Below, one piece after another: positions 1-6,560 of a stretch of DNA of 8,230 bases. Position numbers and translations under genes: made by a program. The DNA is taken from the NCBI GenBank assembly GCA_030597645.1, contig JAUVRN010000068.1, positions 1 to 8,230 of the forward strand, given 5' to 3'. The notes under the pieces are model-generated. The model saw only the letters and a list, made by a program, of their open reading frames with translations, was not told where the DNA came from and ran no database searches. Each line of letters starts with the position of its first letter. The first letter of the stretch is position 1. This stretch comes from Candidatus Zixiibacteriota bacterium. GTDB taxonomy: Bacteria > Zixibacteria > MSB-5A5 > JAUVRN01.

Positions 1-147
1 GCCGCCCGCGCGGGACACTACGACTCAGATGGTGTACGTGCTGCCGACGGCGGCATGCCGGTAGCCGGCTGGGGCGCCGTACTGGGGCGCTCGGCGTATC
101 GCGCCATGCTCAGAGACTTGTTCCCGACGCGATCGGATCGGGCCTGA
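1..147 (+). CDS. Possible 3' end of a convergent gene (fragment)
   Basis: Plus-strand frame 1 is open from the edge for 48 codons to TGA at 145-147 and gives a plausible C-terminus (GWGAVLGRSAYRAMLRDLFP). Third codon positions are mostly G or C. I do not recognise it. A second plus-strand frame also ends nearby at 62-64 (TAG), and the minus strand has short open frames here, so coding status is uncertain. The gap 148-224 holds only the hairpin. Confidence 0.3.
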   Translation, partial: AARAGHYDSDGVRAADGGMPVAGWGAVLGRSAYRAMLRDLFPTRSDRA

Positions 148-160
148 GGTCTCGACCGCC

Positions 161-176
161 CGCGGCTCGCGCCGCG
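161..176 (-). terminator. Perfect GC hairpin with GNRA loop after the operon
   Basis: In the minus-strand transcript, CGCGGC and GCCGCG pair perfectly around GCGA, a GNRA tetraloop, about 50 nt after the stop of the 21-heme cytochrome gene. No U-tract follows, so this is not a classic intrinsic terminator. It may block 3' exonuclease or work with Rho. If the plus-strand fragment at 1-147 is real, the hairpin lies between convergent genes. Confidence 0.4.
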
Positions 177-224
177 ATGGAGGGTGTCCCACAGATCCAC
201 TCGATGGACGACCGCCCAGCCCAA

Positions 225-1784
225 TCAAAGCTGATGGGCATCATGGCACTCCGTGCAAAGGCCGTCGATTTCGGGATGATCCTCCGATTCCTCCTGGGGA
301 TTCCCATGGCACGTGCCGCACAGCGCAGGCTGCGATTCACCCAGCAGCGGAGCGTGCTCGGACGAATGGGATACGTGACAGGTCAGGCATCCTTCGGCCA
401 CCGGCGGATGTACGTCGTCGGAAGAGACCATGTCCACCATGTCCTTATGACATTTGAGACACAGATCGCCGTCGGGCTCTTTTAGAAGCGACGGGCTGCC
501 GGCATGCGGATCATGACAGGCAGTGCACGCGCCCCCTTCAAACGGGCGGTGCACCGAAGATCCGGTGGCATCCACCTCATGGCACTCGCCACAGAGATCC
601 CGCGTCTTGGCTACCTGCAGGTTTCTGAATTCAGATGAGTGCGGACGGTGGCACTGATCGCAGGCCCCCTCCTCAACCGGTGAGTGAACAACCTGTGCCG
701 ATTCAATCGCCACGGCCATATCGCGGTGGCACTGGTAGCAGTTGCCGGGCAGGGCATGCCGCTGCAAGGCATCGTGATCGCTTCCGTGGGGATCGTGGCA
801 GCGAGCGCACTCCGCATCGCGGAACGGACGATGCGATGAGACAGGGACAGCCTCTTCTTCGAGATCATGACATTCGGAACAGAGCGGTGCGCCCCGTGCT
901 CTCAGAAGCGAAGTCTCCAGACTACGGTGCGGTCGATGACATGCGAGACACTCGCCATCCTCGACCGGAGGATGCGGGTTGGTCGGAGACTCGCTGAATT
1001 CATCATGACAGCCGGTGCATAACTCGCCCACGGGCATGACCAGCTGAGGTGTCTGGCCGAGACGCACCGACTCGTGGCAGGTCTCGCAGCCATCCAGAAC
1101 CGGCGGATGGATCGTGGGGTCTACAAGCTTGTCCTCCGTCGAACCGTGGGCGCGGTGGCATACGGTGCAGCGCGTGGGTGCATCAAAATAGTCGAGGTGC
1201 TTCTCGCGCACCTTGGTCCAGGAGTGGCACTCGGCACAGAGCAGATCAACACGTTGTTTGAGGAAGAACGGCTCCGTGGACGAGTGCGGCGCGTGACACG
1301 CCACACATTCCCTCCTGTAAAACGGCACGTGCGGGTGATCCATGTACAGATCGAATTGGATCGAAGGGTGACACGTGAAACAGGGGCTTCCCCCCTCGGA
1401 CTCACGCAGCAGGTGTTCTTCGTTCGAACTGTGCGGATCGTGGCATGACCAGCATCGTCCGTCTGCTACCGGCGGATGGATCGTGCCCTGCAGTCGATGC
1501 TTGACGCCCGGGTGACACTCGAGACACAGAGCCTGCCCCTGTCGCTTGAGCACGAGCTTGCGTTCGAATTCATGAAACTCGTGACACTTGCCGCACTGCC
1601 GCTTCTTGAAAGGTGCGTGCTTTACCTTCTTCTTAAACCATGACTTGGCTTCGTCGTGACAGCGAAGACAATCCGTTTCATCCGCGTGCAGGCGGCTGCC
1701 TGCGGGCATCAGGAATAGAACAGCCACCATCCACAGGAGTACCCATCGCAGCGAGTACTCCCCCTCAGCCCGTCGTCGTCCCAT
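225..1784 (-). CDS. 21-heme secreted cytochrome c of paired CxxCH repeats
   Basis: This is a very heme-dense electron carrier: 21 CxxCH motifs in 519 residues, the first at 39-43 and the last at 510-514, with every cysteine in a motif. The N-terminus is a signal peptide (RRR, hydrophobic core about 14-28, likely cleavage after LHA at 34), giving a soluble periplasmic or exported protein without a C-terminal anchor. Repeats alternate between sites preceded by H-x-P-x3-x-G and followed by xPH[SG]S, and sites preceded by an L-C segment, as in doubled-CxxCH cytochromes. Twenty-seven further histidines are enough to give each heme a second ligand. The alternation slips once, between hemes 8 and 9. 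The start could be TTG 1802 or ATG 1784; I prefer the ATG because it gives a compact signal peptide. It is the last gene of the operon. Cytochrome identity is certain; the redox partner is not known. Confidence 0.95.
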   Translation of the reverse strand: MGRRRAEGEYSLRWVLLWMVAVLFLMPAGSRLHADETDCLRCHDEAKSWFKKKVKHAPFKKRQCGKCHEFHEFERKLVLKRQGQALCLECHPGVKHRLQGTIHPPVADGRCWSCHDPHSSNEEHLLRESEGGSPCFTCHPSIQFDLYMDHPHVPFYRRECVACHAPHSSTEPFFLKQRVDLLCAECHSWTKVREKHLDYFDAPTRCTVCHRAHGSTEDKLVDPTIHPPVLDGCETCHESVRLGQTPQLVMPVGELCTGCHDEFSESPTNPHPPVEDGECLACHRPHRSLETSLLRARGAPLCSECHDLEEEAVPVSSHRPFRDAECARCHDPHGSDHDALQRHALPGNCYQCHRDMAVAIESAQVVHSPVEEGACDQCHRPHSSEFRNLQVAKTRDLCGECHEVDATGSSVHRPFEGGACTACHDPHAGSPSLLKEPDGDLCLKCHKDMVDMVSSDDVHPPVAEGCLTCHVSHSSEHAPLLGESQPALCGTCHGNPQEESEDHPEIDGLCTECHDAHQL

Positions 1785-1806
1785 ACCGAGCGCAGCCCCC
1801 AAGAGC

Positions 1807-1828
1807 CTGGCCTATTTCAACAGGCCGG
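1807..1828 (-). other. Possible intercistronic hairpin at the radical SAM/cytochrome junction
   Basis: In the operon mRNA, GGCCU and AGGCC (1826-1822 with 1813-1809) can pair around an 8-nt loop that includes the U of the UAG stop. The upstream part also lies in a perfect 12-bp palindrome, CAGGCCGGCCTG, at 1821-1832. It could tune translation of the 21-heme cytochrome relative to upstream genes. The stem is short and may be chance. Confidence 0.25.
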
Positions 1829-3281
1829 CCTGCATCATTTTTTCCTTCAGGGCTCCATGCGTATACTTGCCCATCTTAGCGGCCAGGAAAGAGCTCGTCA
1901 TAATCAAGCGCATGGAGCGGAGCATGTAGTCCTTCACAAAGGGATCCTTCATCTTCAACACAGCGGTCATCTTGTCTTTGTAAAACTGGAAATAGCATTG
2001 AATGATCGCCCGATCGATCTGGACCCGCGTCATGGCCACCGGCTTGATGATGGGCTCGATCAGATTGTACTGGCCCAGGTCACGGACTTCAATGAATGGC
2101 TCAAGCTCCGCGTAAATGTCCGCATACGGCCACGGCGTGATGGCGAGGAAGTGGGCAAAGTCAGGGTCGTACTGCTTCGCGGTCTTCAGCGTCCGCTCTA
2201 CCGACGCCTGCGTCTCTTCCGGAAACCCCAGCACGAATGACGTCTCGGAGACCATTCCGTGTGCGCGTATCAGATCGATGGCCTCCTTGGACTGATCGAC
2301 CGATATCTCCTTGCGGATGCGATCCAGCGTGTCCTGCTCGGTGGCCTCCACGCCGATGTAGATGTGGACGATGCCTGCCTGGCGGTACTTGGCCATGATC
2401 TCGCGGTCCCGGACAATGTCTTCGACGCGGGTTTCCATGAGCAGATACATATCGTCGTAGCGCCTCGCGATGATGCGATCCAGCAACTCCTCCCAGCGAT
2501 CCCGATCCTGGGTGGGATACTCATCGGTCAGCAGAATGACATTGACTCCGAAGTCGTTGTAGAGGCGATCGATTTCGGCCACTACGGATTCGGCCGTTCG
2601 GCCCCGCCACTGGCGCTTCCAGAACTTTTGCTGCGAGCAAAATGTACAATCGTGATCGCATCCGCGGGATGTCGATATGGCACCCAGGCGTGAGTGGGGG
2701 ATCACAAAATAGCGATAGTCCTCCCAGTCGAGCAGGTCGTACGGCAGGGGCAACACATTCAGATCGTGGATGAACTCGCGGCCCGCGCTGTGCTGAACCT
2801 CTCCGTTACTCCGGAACGAGAGTCCGGGTATGTCCCGCCAACGGTCGGGGTGTTCCCAGCCGCGCAACAGCTCTCGCAGTGTAACCTCTCCCTCACCCCG
2901 AACCACGATGTCCACGACGTCACCGTGCTCCGCAAGGAGCGATTCGTACATGAAGGTAGGATGAACTCCGCCGACGATGGTCCTGGCTTCCGGATGCAGC
3001 CGCTTACTCAGTTGCAGCAGCTTGAGCGTAGTCGGCCAGGATGCGGTGATGGCCGTGACCGCCAGCACGTCGTAGGACTCTTTGGCGAGACGGCTTTCGA
3101 TCTCGGCCCAGTCGTGCTGCTTGGTCATCGCGTCGTAAATGACCGCCTGCCAGCCGGCGTCGCGAGCGCTGCCGGCCAGATAGACCAGGCTCAGGGGAAG
3201 CCAGCGCCCCGCCACTTCCACCACACCACAGTGGTAGGGGGGCGTCATGAAGAGAATACTGCGTGCTGCTTGTTCGCTCAT
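1812..3281 (-). CDS. BchE-like B12-binding radical SAM protein
   Basis: The 489 residues combine an N-terminal cobalamin-binding-type domain (about 8-140; VGGVHPTFMY near 103-112, VRGEGE 127-132) with a radical SAM domain holding the [4Fe-4S] motif Cys208-x3-Cys212-x2-Cys215. The following FCSQQKFWKRQWRGR is very close to what I recall of BchE, the anaerobic Mg-protoporphyrin IX monomethyl ester cyclase. Other shared stretches are the start (LFMTPPYHCG, DAMT), TRVEDI, the region near 305-320, TPWP at 382-385 and the KPVAMTR segment. Its C-terminal tail is shorter than in BchE. No other chlorophyll gene is present, so the true substrate is unknown; a tetrapyrrole is plausible. ATG 3281 overlaps the previous stop and has GGAG 7 nt upstream. 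The 43 extra codons upstream in frame are rejected because they lie within the previous gene. The stop is TAG. The BchE-like family is fairly sure; activity is inference. Confidence 0.85.
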   Translation of the reverse strand: MSEQAARSILFMTPPYHCGVVEVAGRWLPLSLVYLAGSARDAGWQAVIYDAMTKQHDWAEIESRLAKESYDVLAVTAITASWPTTLKLLQLSKRLHPEARTIVGGVHPTFMYESLLAEHGDVVDIVVRGEGEVTLRELLRGWEHPDRWRDIPGLSFRSNGEVQHSAGREFIHDLNVLPLPYDLLDWEDYRYFVIPHSRLGAISTSRGCDHDCTFCSQQKFWKRQWRGRTAESVVAEIDRLYNDFGVNVILLTDEYPTQDRDRWEELLDRIIARRYDDMYLLMETRVEDIVRDREIMAKYRQAGIVHIYIGVEATEQDTLDRIRKEISVDQSKEAIDLIRAHGMVSETSFVLGFPEETQASVERTLKTAKQYDPDFAHFLAITPWPYADIYAELEPFIEVRDLGQYNLIEPIIKPVAMTRVQIDRAIIQCYFQFYKDKMTAVLKMKDPFVKDYMLRSMRLIMTSSFLAAKMGKYTHGALKEKMMQAGLLK

Positions 3282-3637
3282 GCGTTGCTCCGAGTGGTCC
3301 GTGCGAACAGCCGTTTCTGTACAATGATACCATACACTACGACCGCGATCAGAACAACATGCTTTACCATGAGCGCTGGTATTTGGCCCCGGCCGACGGC
3401 TGGATTCCATTCGTAATCCATGAAGAAGTAGACACGGATGGCTCCGCCCACGAGGATCCAGATCAGCGTGTAATACGTGATACGCCGCATGTAATCAATG
3501 AATGGACCACTCAGCGACTCTGCACCGGTGCCCTCTGCCTGCCGCACATAGAAATACGCCACGAAGAGATTGGCGACCAGCAGCGCCACGGCGAGATCGT
3601 GAAAGAAGTTGTTCAACATGACGAAGATGCCGAGCAT
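3278..3637 (-). CDS. Small three-helix membrane protein of unknown function
   Basis: I do not recognise the family. The 119 residues hold three hydrophobic segments (about 10-31, 51-72 and 87-107) and a basic C-terminal tail. Histidines occur in segment 1 (His13, NNFFHDLA) and at the start of segment 3 (His93, MVKHVVL), and Arg68 lies in segment 2. This spacing could allow bis-His heme b binding, but that is inference. There is loose likeness to small heme-associated membrane proteins such as HemJ or CopD-type domains, not enough to name it. The frame is open upstream to 3751, but that part lies inside the lipoprotein gene and is hydrophilic. ATG 3637 is 4 nt after that gene's stop; ATG 3619 is an alternative. 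Its stop overlaps the next start (ATGA), so it is co-translated with the BchE-like protein and may be its membrane partner. Confidence 0.75.
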   Translation of the reverse strand: MLGIFVMLNNFFHDLAVALLVANLFVAYFYVRQAEGTGAESLSGPFIDYMRRITYYTLIWILVGGAIRVYFFMDYEWNPAVGRGQIPALMVKHVVLIAVVVYGIIVQKRLFARTTRSNA

Positions 3638-3641
3638 GATG

Positions 3642-4634
3642 TCAGGTCTCGTATGTAAAGATGAGAAGTTGGCCTGCGGAGGGATCCGCGACGTAGATGA
3701 TCTGGTGCCTTCTGTCCACGGCAATTCCGGACGGTCGCTGCAGAATGCCATTCTGAGGATAGGACGCTACGTAGTCCCCCCGCGCATTGTACATGTGTAT
3801 GGACCGATTGTTGCCGTCGACCACGTGGAAACGACCCATCCGCCGCACCCCACTGGGATCAAAGGAACTGCTGTCCTGCATGGCCGGGTCGACGGCCTGA
3901 TCCAGCGCGAAAGCCTGAGGAGCCATGGGCGCGGATGTCGAGATGGTCTCGAAGTCATATACGAATCGGCCGTCGCAGGTAAACACCCGAACCCGGCCGT
4001 GACCGGCGTCACCCACCAGCATTCTACCATCCGGTGTCACCAGAAGCCCGGCCGGAAAACCGATCCCGTGCAGTGTGTCTCTGGGAAAACTCAATATTAA
4101 CTCGCCACGCTCGGTGATACCCGGCGCGTCGGCCATCGACACGGCCAGAATCTGTTTGAGGCGCGCATCGCCCAGATAGAGAACGCCGCCGTAGTACGTC
4201 GCCGAAAACGGGGCGAGCGGTGTGATTCCGTCCGGCAGATGGCTGAAGGAATTGCGGAGCTTCCCCGCGTGATCGAAGACGGCCACCAGCCGCCGAGCAT
4301 GATCGACGATAAATAACTCGGAGTCGCTGACCGCAAAGGACGTCGGGAATAATGGTGCAGGCTCGAGTAGCTCGATGCTTCGCACACGCTCCATCTCCGG
4401 AGTGTATAAGTCAATGCGCGACAAGTGGTTATAGCTCACATAGAGCGTGTCGCGGAAGTACTGCAGGCGCACCGGCTGCAGCGTGTCGGCCTTGTCGGTG
4501 AGCACAATGCTCCGCTGCAACTCAGGCGGTGTGTGATGTGCAGAGACCGCGTCGCCACGTTCGCGAACGCACCCGCTGACCAGAAGCGATGCTCCCAGGC
4601 ATGAACGAACCACCAGCCGTTTGAGCGTCTTCAT
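3642..4634 (-). CDS. NHL-repeat six-bladed beta-propeller lipoprotein
   Basis: This is a predicted lipid-anchored envelope protein of 330 residues. The N-terminus (KTLKR, hydrophobic stretch, LVSGC) is a lipoprotein signal with Cys22 as the lipidated residue. No Asp follows it, which fits sorting to the outer membrane. The rest is NHL-like propeller repeats, seen as recurring hydrophobic strand, D or G, then VxVF strand: near residues 63-77, 105-121, 151-165, 196-227, 267-289 and 302-328, so about six blades. A hydrophilic insertion at about 230-266 interrupts the fifth blade. Such propellers usually bind protein or polysaccharide; no catalytic residues are recognisable. The start could be TTG 4640, directly abutting the ccsA stop, or ATG 4634; I prefer the ATG. 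Without a clear ribosome site, translation probably depends on ribosomes finishing ccsA. Its partner is unknown; a scaffold for the cytochromes is a guess from context. Confidence 0.82.
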   Translation of the reverse strand: MKTLKRLVVRSCLGASLLVSGCVRERGDAVSAHHTPPELQRSIVLTDKADTLQPVRLQYFRDTLYVSYNHLSRIDLYTPEMERVRSIELLEPAPLFPTSFAVSDSELFIVDHARRLVAVFDHAGKLRNSFSHLPDGITPLAPFSATYYGGVLYLGDARLKQILAVSMADAPGITERGELILSFPRDTLHGIGFPAGLLVTPDGRMLVGDAGHGRVRVFTCDGRFVYDFETISTSAPMAPQAFALDQAVDPAMQDSSSFDPSGVRRMGRFHVVDGNNRSIHMYNARGDYVASYPQNGILQRPSGIAVDRRHQIIYVADPSAGQLLIFTYET

Positions 4635-4640
4635 ATCCAA

Positions 4641-5462
4641 TCAGCCGTACGTGTGAATGGTTTCATAGACATACTGCACGCCCCACAGCGCAAACACGAC
4701 CACAGCCACGGCTGCGATAGTAAGCGTAGCGAATACGCGATGGCTGAGTTTGAACGTCATCCGGGCGTGGATGAGCAGACCGTACAAGAGCCAGCTGATG
4801 AGCGACCACAGCTCAATCGGATCCCATGCCCAGTACCGTCCCCATGCCGAGTGAGCCCAGATCGACCCCGAGACGATCATGACGCCCCAGAGGATGAGCC
4901 CAAAGATCAGGAAGTTCGAAATGGTTGGGGGTAGCGACCGATACTCCGGGACGGTCGCCGCCACGCGTTCCATGGACGCGAGCTTCTCGGGGCCCATGAG
5001 ATACAGAATCCCCAGCGAGGCTGCCGCAAGGAACGCCGCGGCGCCGGCTGTGGCGAATGAGGCGTGAATGAACAGCCATGTATTGCTCAGCGTGGCGGTA
5101 AGCGGCGAAGCATCCGGCGGCAACGTGGCCGACCAGCCCAAAAGCAGGAGGGAAAGGCCCGACACCGGCAGCAGCACTATGGCGAATCGGGATGCCACCG
5201 CATGGAGAATCAGTGCAATCAGCAGCAGAAACCACACCGTGACCACCATGGATTCGAACAGCGTGACAAAAGGCGGATGGCCGGTACGAACCCAGCGCGC
5301 CACCCCGAATACGGTCAGCGTCACGAACGCCAGGGTGAGCGTCGCTCGAGCGGAGCGGAATGCCGCTGGTTTCTCAAACACAAGAGCAAGGAGCACCAGA
5401 AAAAGGGGACCTGCGGGCAGCACCGTGGTGGTCCAGTAGAAGACGGCCTCAAACGTATTCAT
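4641..5462 (-). CDS. ccsA: CcsA/ResC-type heme lyase (WWD-domain cytochrome c assembly protein)
   Basis: This is the heme-handling partner of ResB in System II. The hallmark WWD motif is at residues 207-227 (WGRYWAWDPIELWS, then SW). His133 (WLFIHASFATAG) and His232 (LLIHAR) sit where the family's heme-ligand histidines flank the WWD domain. The family's GxxP...ES segment near TM3 appears as TGHPPFVTLFES. About eight hydrophobic segments are visible over 273 residues. The reading frame is open 42 codons further upstream, but that stretch lies inside resB and is hydrophilic. ATG 5462 makes an ATGA overlap with the resB stop and has a GGGAGAG ribosome site about 9 nt upstream, so I choose it. 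A ResB/CcsA pair beside multiheme cytochrome genes suggests service to those cytochromes. CcmC/CcmF also carry WWD domains, but size and the ResB partner favour CcsA. Confidence 0.93.
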   Translation of the reverse strand: MNTFEAVFYWTTTVLPAGPLFLVLLALVFEKPAAFRSARATLTLAFVTLTVFGVARWVRTGHPPFVTLFESMVVTVWFLLLIALILHAVASRFAIVLLPVSGLSLLLLGWSATLPPDASPLTATLSNTWLFIHASFATAGAAAFLAAASLGILYLMGPEKLASMERVAATVPEYRSLPPTISNFLIFGLILWGVMIVSGSIWAHSAWGRYWAWDPIELWSLISWLLYGLLIHARMTFKLSHRVFATLTIAAVAVVVFALWGVQYVYETIHTYG

Positions 5463-6538
5463 CGTGCGGTTCTCTCCCGCCTCATTATCCGCGGAACCAG
5501 GCTGATGGTCAATCCCGCGAGAGCGGCCCAGAAACCGAAGAATACGAGATTCAGATAGGGGCTTTCCACCACGGCGATGTAACACCAACGACGCAGTCTG
5601 GGCACGGACAGCCGCAGGCCGTCAAATGTCACAGCTTCGGCTGTCGATACACTGCCACTGAAGAGACCGTTACCGTCCCGATGGACGCGAACGTCGAAGC
5701 GCACCGGGTCTTCCGGTGACACGGCGGGCCGGACCTCGATCGCAACCTCAATACCCGCACCCGGGACGTACACGGAATCGAAGTAACGAGCCTCTCCATT
5801 CTGCTTCAGAGTCGCCAGCCGCACGAAGCTACGAAAGAGCACCTGGCCGGCCGAATCTTCCACCAGCAATTCGGGAGAGTAGCCCGATCGTGCTCCCATA
5901 TGGAATTTCATGCTATTCCAAAGGAAAGGCTGACTCGTCCAGATGACGGCCGCCATGGGGACCTGACCGGAGGCAGGGCTCAAAGCAATTTGAGCGGCCT
6001 CGATTGAATCACCATTGACTCGATACGCCTCGTAGAATGTCTCGAGAGCAATTTGAAACCGATCGCTCTCCGACGAATGCAGCGGCCCGCTGAACGTGCG
6101 GAAGTAACCCGCCTCCGTCTCGGACTGGCCCTCGGTGAGGCTGAACACACCTTCAAACCGGTAGAGATAATTCAGGATCACCGCGCCTACGATGACCAGC
6201 AAAGACAGGTGGAAGAGTATGGATCCGAGATGACGCGCGTGCAGCAGGGTCCGTTCTGTACGATAGATGATGCGGAATCGGCGTACATTGCCCGCAGCGA
6301 GGTTTACGGAGAGGAGCCCAAGTAATACAAAGAAATAGGGCGCCGTATAAATCTCATCGAGTTTGAGCAGCTCGATGACTCGATAGCCGGAGCCCAGGCG
6401 ATCCTGAAGATCGACTATGCGCCCCGTCGCGATCTCCTTCTGAGGAATAACTGCCGACAGGACTACGAGGAGCACGAGTATCGCGATCAGAAAGAATGCG
6501 AGGCGCGTGGAGGCTGCAATGCGAATCATACTCCCCAT
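5459..6538 (-). CDS. resB: ResB/CcsB-like cytochrome c biogenesis protein
   Basis: This is one half of the System II cytochrome c synthase, which with CcsA moves heme across the inner membrane and attaches it to CxxCH cysteines outside. The 359 residues have the ResB layout: TM1 about 12-31, TM2 67-83, TM3 106-124, a large external beta-rich domain about 130-325 and a last TM about 328-348. TM3 carries a histidine (His110, in SILFHLSLL), where the family has a conserved heme-ligand histidine. TM3 is followed by the typical RFEGVFSLTEGQS segment. It is somewhat shorter than many ResB proteins. The start is ATG 6538; a second ATG at 6529 is also possible, and neither has a clear ribosome site. 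Its stop overlaps the ccsA start (ATGA), implying coupled synthesis of the pair. Family assignment rests on topology and the TM3 region. Confidence 0.87.
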   Translation of the reverse strand: MGSMIRIAASTRLAFFLIAILVLLVVLSAVIPQKEIATGRIVDLQDRLGSGYRVIELLKLDEIYTAPYFFVLLGLLSVNLAAGNVRRFRIIYRTERTLLHARHLGSILFHLSLLVIVGAVILNYLYRFEGVFSLTEGQSETEAGYFRTFSGPLHSSESDRFQIALETFYEAYRVNGDSIEAAQIALSPASGQVPMAAVIWTSQPFLWNSMKFHMGARSGYSPELLVEDSAGQVLFRSFVRLATLKQNGEARYFDSVYVPGAGIEVAIEVRPAVSPEDPVRFDVRVHRDGNGLFSGSVSTAEAVTFDGLRLSVPRLRRWCYIAVVESPYLNLVFFGFWAALAGLTISLVPRIMRRERTAR

Positions 6539-6544
6539 CTAGAC

Positions 6545-6558
6545 TGAACATGAGTTCA
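6545..6558. repeat. Short inverted repeat between cytochrome and resB
   Basis: TGAAC and GTTCA flank a 4-nt spacer in the only clear gap (22 nt) between the first two genes. It is perfect but only 5 bp per arm, so chance is likely. It could be a weak mRNA hairpin just before the resB start. I see no promoter or T-tract here. Confidence 0.2.
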
Positions 6559-6560
6559 AA

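Noticed and set aside
18..228. Short minus-strand open frames downstream of the operon
   Set aside because: They begin with TTG over or next to the stop of the 21-heme gene, have no ribosome site and no recognisable content.
225..1784. CRISPR-like or satellite repeat suggested by the recurring pattern in this gene
   Set aside because: The periodicity is at protein level (CxxCH pairs); the DNA copies differ too much to be a nucleotide repeat array.
3282..3410. N-terminal extension of the BchE-like frame
   Set aside because: It overlaps the three-helix protein gene and does not resemble the family; the family N-terminus begins just after ATG 3281, which has a good ribosome site.
2694..3416. 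240-codon plus-strand open frame opposite the BchE-like gene
   Set aside because: The minus strand here encodes a recognisable radical SAM protein; the plus frame has no recognisable motif and crosses a real gene junction.
3638..3751. N-terminal extension of the three-helix protein frame
   Set aside because: It overlaps the 3' end of the lipoprotein gene and is hydrophilic with scattered Arg, Ser and Pro, unlike the membrane segments that follow.
5463..5588. N-terminal extension of the CcsA frame
   Set aside because: It lies wholly inside resB, is hydrophilic, and the downstream ATG has both a ribosome site and an ATGA overlap.
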